A stretch of DNA of 64,000 nt from Nocardioides massiliensis (GCF_030811215.1 NZ_JAUSQM010000001.1:1860001-1924000), one strand, 5' to 3'. Counted from the stretch's first letter, positions 35,909 to 45,177 are shown. Numbers and translations are program-made. The notes: generated by a model not told the origin, from the sequence alone.

Positions 35909-37426
35909 CTACGTCGTACGCCGCACCGGGCGCTGCAGGCGGTCGAGGAAGGCGATCAGCAACGCCTCGCGCAGGCGCGGGGCGGCGAGGTCGAGCATCG
36001 CGTTGACCTCGCCCATGCGGCTGGGCAGCGCGAGGGTCTCGACAGGCTCGACCGACGAGGACGGCTCGACCGACGAGGACGGCTCGACCGACGAGTGCTG
36101 GCCGTCGGAGATCAGCCCCGCGGCCGCGAGCAGCCCGTCGAAGTCGTCGTCGGTCAGGGCGGCGGGGTCGAGCGCGGCGATGACGGCGGCCACGCCCTCG
36201 TCGACGACGACGGGCCCGACCGCCCGGGCTGCTGCGACGGCCTTCTCGAGTGCGGCCAGGAACTCGGGGACGACCGGCGCGGTGGCGGCCGACAGCGACA
36301 GGTGCACGTTGGCCGGGGCGTCGCCGAAGCGCATCTGCGGCTGCACGAACCACCCGGCGGCGTTCATCTCGTCGGCGACGGTGAAGACGTCGCAGGTCTC
36401 GTCGGTGGTGAACGCGATCAACGTGGAGTCGGGCTGCGTCAGCAGGGAGAGGCCGGCGATGCCGGCGACCCCCGACGCCAGCGCGTCGACGCCGTCGAAC
36501 ACCTGCCGGGCGAGCTCGAGGTAGCCCTCGTCGCCGATCGTCTGCACGACCGCCCAGGCGGCGGCGAGCGGTGCACCCGACTTCGTGGACTGCAGCGTGG
36601 AGTTGAGCATCGTGTAGCCCGGCCAGTCGGCGTACGCGAAGTACTGCGAGCGTCGGTGCCCGGGGCTGCGGTGCAGCAGGATCGAGGCGCCCTTGGGGGT
36701 GTAGCCGTACTTGTGCAGGTCGACCGAGATGCTGGTGACGCCCTCGACCGCGAAGGTCCACGGCGGGACGGGCCGGCCCAGCCGGGCGGCGTACGGCAGC
36801 ACCCAGCCCCCGATGCAGGCGTCGACGTGGCAGCGGATCCCGCGGGCGGCGGCATGCGCAGCGACGGCGGGCACGGGGTCCACCACACCGTGCGCGTACG
36901 ACGGAGCGCTGACCGCGACGAGAACGGTGTCGTTGGGTGCGGCGTCGACCGCTGCCGCCATCGCCTCGGGCACGGCCCGGAAGTCGGGGCCGACGTCGAC
37001 GACGACCGCCTCGACACCGAAGTAGTGGGCTGCCTTCAAGAAGGCGGCGTGGATGGTCGACGGCACCACCATCCGGGGGCGCGTGACCTCGGGGCGGGCA
37101 TCGCGGGCGGACTGCACCGCGAGCAGCACCGACTCCGTGCCGCCCGACGTCACGGACCCCACGGCCTCGGCGGGCGCGTCGAGCAGGTCGGCGGCGAAGC
37201 CGACCAGCTCGTTCTCCATCTGCAGCATGCTCGGGAACGACGTGGGGTCGAGGCCGTTGGTCGCGGCGAACGCCGCCGTCGCGCGTCGCCCGACCTCGTC
37301 GGCCTCGGCGAGACCGGAGTCGTAGACGTAGGCGAGCGTGCGCCCGCCGTGGGTCGGCAGGTCGTCGGCCTGCAGGGCGCGCAGCCGCTCGAGGACGGAG
37401 AGGGAGTGCGGGCTCAGGTCGGTCAC
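35909..37426 (-). CDS. PLP-dependent decarboxylase (group II / sphingosine-1-phosphate lyase-like)
   Basis: A 505-residue enzyme. PLP-binding: phosphate loop TSGGTESVLLA, HVDACIGG (Asp) and the Schiff-base lysine in SVDLHKYGYTPKGAS. The pattern resembles glutamate decarboxylase and S1P lyases; the actual substrate is unknown. Near the C-terminus three 18-bp tandem repeats add SSSVEP units followed by VEPVETL, a low-complexity insert not expected in the family. The GTG at 37426 overlaps the transporter stop (GTGA), so uptake and breakdown of one compound is a reasonable guess. Confidence 0.85.
   Translation of the reverse strand: MTDLSPHSLSVLERLRALQADDLPTHGGRTLAYVYDSGLAEADEVGRRATAAFAATNGLDPTSFPSMLQMENELVGFAADLLDAPAEAVGSVTSGGTESVLLAVQSARDARPEVTRPRMVVPSTIHAAFLKAAHYFGVEAVVVDVGPDFRAVPEAMAAAVDAAPNDTVLVAVSAPSYAHGVVDPVPAVAAHAAARGIRCHVDACIGGWVLPYAARLGRPVPPWTFAVEGVTSISVDLHKYGYTPKGASILLHRSPGHRRSQYFAYADWPGYTMLNSTLQSTKSGAPLAAAWAVVQTIGDEGYLELARQVFDGVDALASGVAGIAGLSLLTQPDSTLIAFTTDETCDVFTVADEMNAAGWFVQPQMRFGDAPANVHLSLSAATAPVVPEFLAALEKAVAAARAVGPVVVDEGVAAVIAALDPAALTDDDFDGLLAAAGLISDGQHSSVEPSSSVEPSSSVEPVETLALPSRMGEVNAMLDLAAPRLREALLIAFLDRLQRPVRRTT
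36035..36095. repeat. 18-bp tandem repeats and a GGTCTCGACAGGCTCGACC unit inside the decarboxylase gene
   Basis: Positions 36045-36062 and 36063-36080 are identical 18-base units beginning GGCTCGACCGACGAGGAC, and 36081-36095 is a third, partial copy. They extend from a 19-base sequence at 36035-36053 of a type that is widespread as intergenic repeat in Nocardioides-like genomes (from memory). Read on the minus strand they give SSSVEP repeats without breaking the frame. Confidence 0.85.
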
Positions 37427-38778
37427 GGTGTCTCCGGGGTGGGCGTCGTAGGTGCGACAGCCGCTGCGGCGGCGACGTCGGCAGCGGTCAGGGAGTAGCG
37501 GCGCAGGACCAGCAGGCTGGCGAGCGTGAGCACGGCTGGCAGCACGGAGAACCCGACGACGATCGCGGTCAGCGCCGAGTCCGGCTGCACGACGGCCTCG
37601 CCGGTCGAGGACTGGTAGGAGCCGGCGGCCAGCACGAGGGCGAACAGTCCCGGACCGAGCGCGAGACCGAGGGTCTCGCCCGCGGTCCAGACGCCGGTGT
37701 AGACCCCCGCGCGGTTGCTGCCGGAACGGGCCGCGTCGACCGCGGCGGCGTCGGGCAGCATCGCGAGCGGGAACATCTGGCACCCGGCGTACCCGACGCC
37801 GATCAGCGTGACCGAGGCGAAGACGACGACCGCCGGCACCTCGCGCGCCAGCACGACCAACAGCGCACCCGCGGCGAGCACGACCGACGAGGCGATGTAG
37901 CCCTGCTTCTTGCCGACCCGCTCACCGATGCGCGCCCACACGGGCGTGAGCAGCAGTGCCGGTCCGACGAAGCAGACGAACAGGATCGTCGACGCGCCCG
38001 AGCGGCCGAGCACGTGCCGGGCGAGGTAGTCGACGCCGGCGAGCATGATGCCGGTCGCCAGCGCCTGCAGCACGAACGTCGTCAGCAGCAGCCGGAAGTC
38101 ACGTGCCGCGGCGACGATCCGCAGCTGCTCGCGGAAGGACCCGCCCGCGGCGACGACCGCATCCGTCGGCGCCGTCCGCGTGCCGCGGTAGGACCCGATC
38201 ACGCCGATCACGATGATCACCGCGACGACGACGCCCATGACGCGATAGCCGTCGCGTCCGCCGATCGCGTCGCGGATGGCGGGGGCCGAGGCGCCGCAGA
38301 TCATGATCGTCAGCGCAAGGATCGCGACCCGCCACGTCATCAGCCGGGTGCGCTCGTCGTAGCTGGCGGTGAGCTCGGCCGGCATCGCGACGTACGGCAC
38401 CTGGAAGAAGGCGTACGCCGTCGCGCAGGCGAGGAAGAACACCAGCACCCACGCGGCCTCGGCGACGCGTGAGCCCATAGCGGGAGCGGCGAAGATCAGC
38501 GCGAAGGTGACGGCGAGCAGCAGCCCGGCGCGCAGCAGGAACGGCCGCCGGGGACCGCGCGGGTCCGTGCTGCGGTCGCTGATCCGGCCGGCGATCGGGT
38601 TGAGGACGACGTCCCAGGCCTTGGGCAGGAAGACGATGACGGCCGCGGCCGCGGCCGCGATCCCGAGGGTGTCGGTCAGGTAGGGCAGGAGCATCAGGCC
38701 CGGGACGGTGCCGAACGCACCCGTCGCGACCGAGCCCATGCCGTAGCCCACGCGCTCGCGGCGACGCAGTTCGGACAT
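37423..38778 (-). CDS. MFS transporter of the glycoside-pentoside-hexuronide (MFS_2) family
   Basis: A 451-residue, 12-helix symporter. Recognisable features are the N-terminal GYGMGSVATGAFGTVPGLMLLPYLTD, the motif KAWDVVLNPIAGRISDRS (with the cation-site Asp region) and RRPFLLRAG, plus FFQVPYVAMPAELT. These are MelB-type sugar or organic-solute symporters, though transport of lipids or amines is also known. TAGGGT six bases before the ATG suggests a leaderless transcript that continues into the decarboxylase. Confidence 0.87.
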   Translation of the reverse strand: MSELRRRERVGYGMGSVATGAFGTVPGLMLLPYLTDTLGIAAAAAAVIVFLPKAWDVVLNPIAGRISDRSTDPRGPRRPFLLRAGLLLAVTFALIFAAPAMGSRVAEAAWVLVFFLACATAYAFFQVPYVAMPAELTASYDERTRLMTWRVAILALTIMICGASAPAIRDAIGGRDGYRVMGVVVAVIIVIGVIGSYRGTRTAPTDAVVAAGGSFREQLRIVAAARDFRLLLTTFVLQALATGIMLAGVDYLARHVLGRSGASTILFVCFVGPALLLTPVWARIGERVGKKQGYIASSVVLAAGALLVVLAREVPAVVVFASVTLIGVGYAGCQMFPLAMLPDAAAVDAARSGSNRAGVYTGVWTAGETLGLALGPGLFALVLAAGSYQSSTGEAVVQPDSALTAIVVGFSVLPAVLTLASLLVLRRYSLTAADVAAAAAVAPTTPTPETP

Positions 38779-38784
38779 GGTCGG

Positions 38785-38790
38785 ACCCTA
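38785..38790 (-). promoter_or_regulatory. -10 box of the MFS-decarboxylase operon
   Basis: TAGGGT on the minus strand exactly six bases before the ATG at 38778, no ribosome site. Confidence 0.5.
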
Positions 38791-38800
38791 GTGGCGCAGG

Positions 38801-39748
38801 TCAGCCGTTGTCGGCGAGTTCGCGCACCAGCTGGTCGGCCACGGCCTCCTGGTGGGCGGCGAAGGGGTGGTACTCCAGTGCGCGCTCGGTGTCGCGGACG
38901 GCACCGTTGACCCAGGGCTCGTCGGCACAGATGTGGTGGTCCGCGGAGACCGCACGCAGGTCGAGGAAGCGCACCCCTGCCGCCTGCGCAGCGTCGCGCA
39001 TCGCCCGGTCGAGACCGTCGGCGATCTCGCGCACGAGGTCGAGGTCGCCGGTCGCGATCGGCAGGATGTCGCAGGCCTCGCCCGTGGGTGGCAGGAAGTG
39101 CGGGTAGCCGACCAGCACCACCGCTGCGTCGGGTGCGCGGTCGGTGACACGGCGCAGCACGCGGGCGACGTTCTGCTCCACCTGCGCCACCTCGGTGCGC
39201 AGGTCGCGGCCCTCGGCCTCGAGCCGGTCGGTGCACGGCGAGCCGTCGCGGTCAGCGAGCTCGCTGTCCGTGGGCGCGGTGCACAGGTCGATCATCGTGC
39301 CGAACAGGTTGAAGTCGTTGCCGCCGATCCCCACCGTCACCAGGTCGGCCTCGGGGGTCACCGCCTCGATCTGCGGGGCGATGTCGTAGTCGAGGATCCG
39401 TTGTCCCTGCAGCACGTCGGTGGTGGTCGCACCGCTGCAGCTCACGTCGGCGAGGTCGGCGCCGAGCCGCTCGGCGAGCAGCGCGGGGTAGTTGCCGTCG
39501 GAGCGGAAGCAGCCGTCGGCGAGATCCGTGCGGGGGACGTACGGCGCCGCGGTGAACGAGTCGCCCAGGGCGACGTACGTCCCGATCGCTGGTGCCTTCG
39601 CCGTGCTGGGGACGTCGGCCGGCGACGTGATCGGCTCGGTCGGGACCCGGCGCGGGTCGCCGGAGCTGCAGGCGACGAGCAGGCAGGCGAGCACGACGCC
39701 GACCAGGGTCGCCAGCAGGCCCGCCCCGGGCCGCGGGGCACCCCTCAC
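38801..39748 (-). CDS. SGNH/GDSL esterase-like lipoprotein
   Basis: A 315-residue lipoprotein. The signal helix ends in the lipobox LLVAC. The catalytic domain shows block I YVALGDSFTAAP (nucleophile Ser), block III GGNDFN, and block V as EYHPFAAHQ with the His. Two conserved Cys pairs (GCFRSD...VSCSG, LCTAPTD...PCTD) fit the disulfides of secreted actinobacterial SGNH lipases. GTG 39748 overlaps the stop of the PhaC-like gene, so the two are coupled; a role in lipid or cell-envelope ester turnover is likely. Confidence 0.88.
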   Translation of the reverse strand: MRGAPRPGAGLLATLVGVVLACLLVACSSGDPRRVPTEPITSPADVPSTAKAPAIGTYVALGDSFTAAPYVPRTDLADGCFRSDGNYPALLAERLGADLADVSCSGATTTDVLQGQRILDYDIAPQIEAVTPEADLVTVGIGGNDFNLFGTMIDLCTAPTDSELADRDGSPCTDRLEAEGRDLRTEVAQVEQNVARVLRRVTDRAPDAAVVLVGYPHFLPPTGEACDILPIATGDLDLVREIADGLDRAMRDAAQAAGVRFLDLRAVSADHHICADEPWVNGAVRDTERALEYHPFAAHQEAVADQLVRELADNG

Positions 39749-40899
39749 AACGACCGGGAGGCGGCCGACGCGTAGCGCCGGCGCGGGTTGGTGCCGATGG
39801 CCCCGTCGGTCTCGGGAAGATCCGGGACGGCGGCCCCGGACCACTGCGCGACCCACTCGTCGAGGATGCGCCACGTCGTCTCGCGCGCGGCCCGACCGGT
39901 GACCATGCCCAGGTGACCGCCCGGGACGAGCTCGAAGCGCACCTCGGCGGCGCCCGTGAGGTGGTCGCGCACGGCGCGCACGGCCGGGGCGGGGGCGATC
40001 GTGTCGCTGCTGCCCGCGAACACCAGCACCGGCGCGGTGATCGCGGCCAGGTCGATCGTGCGGTCCGCGAGCTCGAAGGTGCCGCCGGCGAGCTGGTTGC
40101 CCTTGAGGAAGCGGTGGTAGAGCTGCCCGAACGTGCGGCCCGGGTAGGCGGTCATGCTCGCGGTGAAGCGGTCGACCGCCTCGATCTGCGCGAGGAAGTC
40201 CGCATCGTCGAGGTTGGTGGCGACCGCGAGCGGCTTGGTCAGCACCTTCTGCACGCTCGTCAGCTGGTAGGCGCGGGTGACCAGCGGCTTCGGGACGCCA
40301 CCGAGGGCACGGTAGACCTGGGTGACCAGTCCACCGCCGTTGCTGAGGTTGAGCAGGGGACGCAGGGGTGCGACCAGCGGCACCTGGCGGACGTCGACCG
40401 GCGAGCCGAGGATCGTCAGCGACGCGATCGGCAGGTCGGCGCGGTCCGCCGCACTCAGCGCGGCGAAGATCCCGCCCAGGCTCCACCCCACGACGTGGAC
40501 GGGCCGGCGCCCGGAGTGCTCGTGCACCGCGCGGATGGCTTCGGGGACCACCTCCTCGATCCAGTGCTCGATCCCGAGGCTGCGATTGCGGAAGGAGACC
40601 TCGCCGTACTCCACGAGATAGGTCGGGCGGTTCTGCTGCACCAGGTGCTCGACCAGGGAGCACCCGCGGCGCAGGTCGTAGCAGAGCGCCGGCGCGGCCA
40701 ACGGGGTGACGAGCAGCACCGGGTCACCGATCGTGCGCGAGGTCCCCGACGGGCGGTAGTGGTAGACCTCCCGCAGCACGCCGTCGTCGATGAGCGTGCG
40801 CGGCATCGGCCGCAGGTCGGCCAGCCCGCCGTACACCACCCGGTGCGCGAGGTTGTTGGCCGCGGCGACGACCTGGCCCGGCTTCGGGATCAGATCCAT
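39745..40899 (-). CDS. Alpha/beta hydrolase, PhaC-like
   Basis: A 384-residue protein resembling class III poly-hydroxyalkanoate synthases: the N-terminal PVLLVTPLAAPALCYDL, QNRPTYLVEYG, and the nucleophile motif HVVGWSLGG. True synthases have Cys at the nucleophile; here it is Ser, so this is more likely a hydrolase or acyltransferase. Asp in FAGSSDTIAPAPAV and His in VPGGHLGMVTG complete the triad. ATG with TACTCT six bases upstream. Confidence 0.82.
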   Translation of the reverse strand: MDLIPKPGQVVAAANNLAHRVVYGGLADLRPMPRTLIDDGVLREVYHYRPSGTSRTIGDPVLLVTPLAAPALCYDLRRGCSLVEHLVQQNRPTYLVEYGEVSFRNRSLGIEHWIEEVVPEAIRAVHEHSGRRPVHVVGWSLGGIFAALSAADRADLPIASLTILGSPVDVRQVPLVAPLRPLLNLSNGGGLVTQVYRALGGVPKPLVTRAYQLTSVQKVLTKPLAVATNLDDADFLAQIEAVDRFTASMTAYPGRTFGQLYHRFLKGNQLAGGTFELADRTIDLAAITAPVLVFAGSSDTIAPAPAVRAVRDHLTGAAEVRFELVPGGHLGMVTGRAARETTWRILDEWVAQWSGAAVPDLPETDGAIGTNPRRRYASAASRSL

Positions 40900-40905
40900 G
40901 GCGTG

Positions 40906-40911
40906 AGAGTA
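40906..40911 (-). promoter_or_regulatory. -10 box of the PhaC-like/SGNH operon
   Basis: TACTCT on the minus strand, six bases before the ATG at 40899, no ribosome site; leaderless pattern. Confidence 0.45.
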
Positions 40912-40939
40912 CGGCGACGGTGGTTGCGCCCCAGAGGGG

Positions 40940-42385
40940 TCAGGACCGCTTGGCCGGCCGCACGGTCTTGCCGTGGGTGCGCAGGTCGGCGTTGAGCGCG
41001 GCGAGGAAGCGGTCGGCCCAGGCCGTGACGTCGTGCTCGGCCACGGTCTTGCGCATCGCGCGCATGCGCTTGCCGAGGTCCTTGGGGTCGGCGTTGAGCG
41101 CGTCGACCATGGCGGCCTTCATCCCGTTGATGTCGTAGGGATTGATGAGGTAGGCCTGGCGCAGCTCGTCGGCGGCCCCAGCGAACTCCGAGAGCACGAG
41201 CGCCCCGTCGTCGGCGAGGCGGCAGGCGACGTACTCCTTGGCGACGAGGTTCATCCCGTCGCGCAACGGGGTGACCATCATGATGTCGGCGGCGAGGTAG
41301 AGCGCGGCCATCTCCTCGCGCGGGTAGGAGGAGTGCAGGTAGCTGATCGCCGGGCGACCGATCCGGCCGAGGTCGCCGTTGATCCGGCCGACGAGCCGGT
41401 CGATGTCGTCGCGCAGGACGCGGTACTGGTTGACCCGCTCACGCGACGGCGTGGCCACCTGGACGAACACCGCGTCCTCGACGTCGATGACACCGTCGGT
41501 GAGCAGCTCGCCGAAGGCGCGCAGGCGGGCGTAGATGCCCTTCGTGTAGTCGAGGCGGTCGACACCCAGCAGGATCCGTCGCGGGTTGCCGAGCTGGTCG
41601 CGGATCTCCGCGGCCCGCTGCACCACCGCGGGAGTGCGGGCGAGCTCCTCGAAGCCGGCGGTGTCGATCGAGATCGGGAACGCACCCGCCTGCACGACCC
41701 GGCCGTCGGGCAGATAGACGTTGTCGCGATGCGTCTTGTGGCCCACGCGCTGGCGCACGAGCCGGACGAAGTTCTGCGCCGCGCCCGGCAGCTGGAAGCC
41801 CACCAGGTCGGCGCCGAGGAGTCCCTCGAGGATCTGCCGGCGCCAGGGGAGCTGACTGAAGAGCTCGGCGGGCGGGAACGGGATGTGGAGGAAGAAGCCG
41901 ATGCGCAGGTCGGGGCGCAGCTCGCGCAGCATCGCCGGCACCAGCTGCATCTGGTAGTCGTGGACCCACACGGTCGCGCCGTCGGCTGCCACCTCCGCGG
42001 CCCGCTCGGCGAAGCGCCGGTTGACCGTGACGTAGGCGTCCCACCACTCGCGGTGGAACTCCGGCTTGGCGACGACGTCGTGGTAGAGCGGCCACAGCGT
42101 CGCGTTGGAGAAGCCCTCGTAGAACTCCTCGACCTCCTGAGCCGTCAACGCGACCGGGACCAGCGACATCCCGTCCTCGACGAACGGCTCGATCTCGGTC
42201 TCGGCGCTGCCGGGCCAGCCGATCCAGGCCCCCTCATTGGCGCGCATCACCGGCTCGATGGCCGCGACGAGTCCACCGGGGGAGCGGCGCCATCCGACGG
42301 TCCCGTCGGGCTCCACCACGCGGTCCACCGGCAGCCGGTTGGCGACGATGACGAGGTCGGCCTTCGCGGGCGAGTTCTGGCTCAC
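40940..42385 (-). CDS. otsA: Trehalose-6-phosphate synthase
   Basis: A GT20 glycosyltransferase of 481 residues joining UDP- or GDP-glucose to glucose-6-phosphate. Motifs: [11 protein letters not shown] at the N-terminus, [38 protein letters not shown] and [18 protein letters not shown] 42385 gives the usual N-terminus and has TAGGGT seven bases upstream; a longer form from 42436 is less likely. The phosphatase otsB lies 1 kb away on the opposite strand. Confidence 0.95.
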   Translation of the reverse strand: MSQNSPAKADLVIVANRLPVDRVVEPDGTVGWRRSPGGLVAAIEPVMRANEGAWIGWPGSAETEIEPFVEDGMSLVPVALTAQEVEEFYEGFSNATLWPLYHDVVAKPEFHREWWDAYVTVNRRFAERAAEVAADGATVWVHDYQMQLVPAMLRELRPDLRIGFFLHIPFPPAELFSQLPWRRQILEGLLGADLVGFQLPGAAQNFVRLVRQRVGHKTHRDNVYLPDGRVVQAGAFPISIDTAGFEELARTPAVVQRAAEIRDQLGNPRRILLGVDRLDYTKGIYARLRAFGELLTDGVIDVEDAVFVQVATPSRERVNQYRVLRDDIDRLVGRINGDLGRIGRPAISYLHSSYPREEMAALYLAADIMMVTPLRDGMNLVAKEYVACRLADDGALVLSEFAGAADELRQAYLINPYDINGMKAAMVDALNADPKDLGKRMRAMRKTVAEHDVTAWADRFLAALNADLRTHGKTVRPAKRS

Positions 42386-42392
42386 GCCTCGC

Positions 42393-42398
42393 ACCCTA
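42393..42398 (-). promoter_or_regulatory. -10 box of otsA
   Basis: TAGGGT on the minus strand, seven bases before the GTG at 42385; a ribosome site is absent at proper spacing. Confidence 0.5.
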
Positions 42399-42502
42399 CG
42401 GGAGCCGCCGAACCCGACCCGCCGACGGAATGACACGGGTGTGGTTCGTCGCCTATCCTCGTCTCAGCAGTCGAGTCCGAGTCGAGCTTTCTGGGAGTCA
42501 GC

Positions 42503-42814
42503 ATGGACGCCGTCCACCCCTCCGGTGCCGTAGCGCGGACCACCTCCGAGGAGACCCTGACCGCGGATCTCTCCGAGCGGGACCGCGAGATCCTCGACTT
42601 CGAGCGCCAGTGGTGGAAGTACGCCGGCGCCAAGGAGCAGGCGGTGCGCGAGAAGTTCGACATGAGCGCGACCCGCTACTACCAGGTGCTCAACGCGCTG
42701 ATCGACCGTCCCGAGGCGCTGGCCCACGACCCGCTGCTGGTGCGCCGGCTGCGGCGGCTGCGTGCGGCGCGGCAGCGGGCGCGCTCGGCGCGCCGTCTCG
42801 GCTTCGAGGTCTAG
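42503..42814 (+). CDS. DUF3263 protein
   Basis: A 103-residue actinobacterial protein. Residues 26-90 are a helical DUF3263 domain: DREILDFERQWWKYAGAKEQ, then KFDMSATRYYQVLNALID, then LLVRRLRRLR. The middle helices look like a helix-turn-helix, so DNA binding is possible but not shown. Next to LytR_C and otsB, an order I recall from other actinobacteria. ATG, with GGAG about ten bases upstream (CTGGGAGTCAGC). Confidence 0.88.
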   Translation: MDAVHPSGAVARTTSEETLTADLSERDREILDFERQWWKYAGAKEQAVREKFDMSATRYYQVLNALIDRPEALAHDPLLVRRLRRLRAARQRARSARRLGFEV

Positions 42815-42817
42815 GAC

Positions 42818-43312
42818 GTGGCGAGGCGCGCGCGGGAGCGCGGAGTCGCCGCCCCGGCGTTCGTCGCCGTGCTCAGCACGGTCGTCGTGATCGCCGCGGG
42901 CGTGTTCTTCGTGTCCACCGGTGGCGCCGCCGAGGAGCCGACGCCCGCTGCGCCCACCCCCACGGTGGTCGCCACCGCGACCCCGACACCCACCCCGACA
43001 GCCGAGGCCACCCCCACGAAGCGCCGTCCGCGCGTCCAGCGCGGTCAGGTCTACGTCGAGGTCTACAACAACTCCGGCATCTCGGGCCTCGCTGCCCGCA
43101 CCTCCGCCACGGTCAAGGGTGCCGGCTGGCAGGTGGTCGGTGAGGACAACTGGTACGGCACCATCACCGAGTCCACCGTCTACTTCCCCCCGCGGCTGCG
43201 CGCCGCCGGCCGGCTGCTGGCCCGCGACCTCGGCATCAACCGGGTCCGCCCGGCCGTCGACCCGATGAAGCTCGACCGGTTGACCGTGATCCTCACCGCA
43301 GACTTCGCCTGA
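42818..43312 (+). CDS. LytR C-terminal domain (LytR_C) membrane-anchored protein
   Basis: A 164-residue protein: one N-terminal membrane helix (residues 12-36), a Pro/Thr-rich linker of about 35 residues (TPTPTPTAEATPT), and an external LytR_C domain with VEVYNNSGISGLAARTSA and GWQVVGEDNWYG. LytR_C domains accompany LCP cell-wall glycopolymer ligases, but no catalytic LCP domain is present. Starts three bases after the DUF3263 stop, so it is in the same operon. Confidence 0.88.
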   Translation: MARRARERGVAAPAFVAVLSTVVVIAAGVFFVSTGGAAEEPTPAAPTPTVVATATPTPTPTAEATPTKRRPRVQRGQVYVEVYNNSGISGLAARTSATVKGAGWQVVGEDNWYGTITESTVYFPPRLRAAGRLLARDLGINRVRPAVDPMKLDRLTVILTADFA

Positions 43313-43319
43313 CCGACCA

Positions 43320-43345
43320 CCCCCGCGCGTCGGCACCCGCGGGGG
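43320..43345 (+). terminator. Hairpin before otsB
   Basis: Arms CCCCCGCG (43320-43327) and exact complement (43338-43345), 10-base loop, no T run. It lies between the LytR_C gene and otsB, so it might reduce read-through into otsB. Confidence 0.4.
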
Positions 43346-43364
43346 CCGGAGGACGATCACGCCC

Positions 43365-44210
43365 ATGGAGCACCTGAACCCGCACGCGCCCGAGCGGTAC
43401 GCCGCCTTCGTGGCCGCGGCAGGCGACGCCGTACTCGGGCTGGACTTCGACGGCACACTCGCGCCGATCGTCGACGACCCGACCCTGGCTCGCATCCACC
43501 CGGACGCGGCCGCCGCGGTGCTCGCGGTCGCGGGCCGGCTGCGCGCTGTCGCGGTCGTGACGGGACGACCGGTCGCCCAGGCGCTCCAGCTCGGCGCGCT
43601 CGAGGAGCTCGCCGACGCCCTCGCGGAGCAGGGACGCGAGCTGTTCGTGCTCGGGCAGTACGGCAACGAGCGTTGGCGCTCGACCCGGCGCAGCGTGGTG
43701 TCGCCGCCGACCCCGCCTGGGGTCAACGCCTACTCCGCGGCCCTGCCTGATGCCCTGCGGGCGGCCGGGGCCGAGTCTGCGTACGTCGAGGACAAGGGGC
43801 TCGCGGTCGCGGTCCACACCCGTCGGCTCCCGGATGCCACCGCGGCGTACGCGCGGCTGCTCCCCGTGCTCACCGAGCTCGCCGCCGCGCACGGCCTGAC
43901 GGTCGAGCCCGGCCGGCAGGTGATCGAGGTGCGGGGAGGCGAGACCCACAAGGGCGAGGCCGTCCACCTGATCGCCGCCGAGCTCGGCGCGCAGGGGTTC
44001 TGCTTCATCGGCGACGACCTCGGCGACGTCGAGGCCTTCCGCGCGGTCGCCGCGCTGCGCGACGCCGGCGCGGCCGGGCTGCTGGTGTGCTCGGGCTCGG
44101 AGGAGCAGCCGGCACTGCGCGAGCTCGCCGACGTGCTGGTGCCGGGTCCCGACGGCGTCGTGGCGTTCCTCCACCAGCTCGCCGCCGACCTGGGCGCGCC
44201 CGCGCACTGA
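43365..44210 (+). CDS. otsB: Trehalose-6-phosphate phosphatase
   Basis: A HAD-superfamily phosphatase of 281 residues finishing trehalose synthesis. Nucleophile motif LGLDFDGTLAPI (first Asp), motif II VVTGRP, Lys in THKGEAVHL, and motif IV FIGDDLGDVEAF. GGAGG lies 12-15 bases before the ATG. Together with the divergent otsA it forms the OtsAB route, typical for osmotic or heat stress, which fits the nearby chaperonin gene. Confidence 0.94.
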   Translation: MEHLNPHAPERYAAFVAAAGDAVLGLDFDGTLAPIVDDPTLARIHPDAAAAVLAVAGRLRAVAVVTGRPVAQALQLGALEELADALAEQGRELFVLGQYGNERWRSTRRSVVSPPTPPGVNAYSAALPDALRAAGAESAYVEDKGLAVAVHTRRLPDATAAYARLLPVLTELAAAHGLTVEPGRQVIEVRGGETHKGEAVHLIAAELGAQGFCFIGDDLGDVEAFRAVAALRDAGAAGLLVCSGSEEQPALRELADVLVPGPDGVVAFLHQLAADLGAPAH

Positions 44211-44245
44211 GCGACCCGCCCCCGGACCGGCGCCGATCCACCAAC

Positions 44246-44251
44246 TACGGT
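44246..44251 (+). promoter_or_regulatory. -10 box of the ATP-grasp gene
   Basis: TACGGT, seven bases before the GTG at 44259, no ribosome site; it includes part of the alternative GTG at 44250, making that start less likely. Confidence 0.45.
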
Positions 44252-44258
44252 GACACGG

Positions 44259-45131
44259 GTGACTGCCCCCGTCCTCCTCGTCACCTGCGCGGCCCGGCCC
44301 GACGGCGAACCGGGCGGTGAGCACCTGCTCGAAGCGCTCGACGCGCGCGGGGTCGCCGCGCGCTGGGTCGCGTGGGACGACCCCTCCGTCGACTGGGCCG
44401 CGGCGCCGCTCGTCGCGGTCCGCAGCACCTGGGACTACGACCAGCGGCTGGGTGAGTTCCTCGCGTGGGCCGAGCGCGTCGGGGCCGCGGCGGGGGACCG
44501 GCTGCTCAACGGTGCCGCGGTCTTCGGCTGGAACGCCGACAAGCGCTATCTCGCCGAGCTCTACGCCGCCGGCCTGCCGGTCGTCCCCACGTTGGTCGCC
44601 GAGGACGAGGGCGAGCTCCCGCCCGCGGTCGCGACCTACGAGCATGCGGTGGTGAAGTCGACCGTGGGAGCGGGCGGGCGGGGTGTGGTCGTGTTCGACG
44701 GCGTCCCGGGTGGCCCCGAGGAGCTCGACGAGTCTGCCCTGCTCGCCGGCCCCTGGGTCGTGCAGCCGCTGGTCGAGTCGATCCGCACCGTGGGCGAGCA
44801 CTCGGTCTTCGTCCTGGGCGGGCGCGCGCAGGGCCAGGTGCGCAAGCTCCCGGCGGGCGAGGAGATCCGCGTCCACGAGGAGTACGGCGGTGCCAGCGCC
44901 CCCGTCGAGCTCGACCCCCAGGCGGCGGCGCGCGCCGCGACGGTGGTGTCGCACGTCGAGCGCACCCACGGGTGGACGCTCGACTACGCGCGCGTCGACC
45001 TGCTGCACTTCGAGGGCCGGTGGGTGGTGAGCGAGCTCGAGCTGATCGAGCCCGGTCTCTACCTCGACGTCCGCCCGGAGCTCGCGCCGGCCTTCGCCGA
45101 CGTGGTGGCCGCTCGTCTTGCACTCTCTTGA
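44259..45131 (+). CDS. ATP-grasp domain protein
   Basis: A 290-residue protein of the ATP-grasp fold, which joins a carboxylate to an amine or thiol through an acyl-phosphate. Visible: N-terminal strand [49 protein letters not shown] (lid), [13 protein letters not shown] (nucleotide-binding Lys and Gly loop) and [25 protein letters not shown] (metal ligands). Substrate unknown; related proteins include RimK- and glutathione-synthetase-like enzymes. The stop codon lies within the first CIRCE box of groEL2. Confidence 0.82.
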   Translation: MTAPVLLVTCAARPDGEPGGEHLLEALDARGVAARWVAWDDPSVDWAAAPLVAVRSTWDYDQRLGEFLAWAERVGAAAGDRLLNGAAVFGWNADKRYLAELYAAGLPVVPTLVAEDEGELPPAVATYEHAVVKSTVGAGGRGVVVFDGVPGGPEELDESALLAGPWVVQPLVESIRTVGEHSVFVLGGRAQGQVRKLPAGEEIRVHEEYGGASAPVELDPQAAARAATVVSHVERTHGWTLDYARVDLLHFEGRWVVSELELIEPGLYLDVRPELAPAFADVVAARLALS

Positions 45132-45143
45132 CCCGAGTGCCAA
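45117..45143. promoter_or_regulatory. CIRCE operator 1 of groEL2
   Basis: CTTGCACTC-N9-GAGTGCCAA; overlaps the ATP-grasp stop. Its spacer contains TTGACC (45128-45133), the probable -35 box, the same layout as at groES. Confidence 0.8.
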
Positions 45144-45150
45144 ACTGGCG

Positions 45151-45177
45151 TTAGCACTCTCCGTGGGAGAGTGACAA
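45151..45177. promoter_or_regulatory. CIRCE operator 2 of groEL2
   Basis: TTAGCACTC-N9-GAGTGACAA: perfect first half-site, 7 of 9 in the second. It covers the probable -10 (TAGCAC, 18 bases after TTGACC) and the transcription start. Confidence 0.88.

Noticed and set aside
39745-40899. Polyhydroxyalkanoate synthase PhaC
   Set aside because: The nucleophile position is Ser rather than Cys and no phaA, phaB or phaE gene is near; called only PhaC-like.
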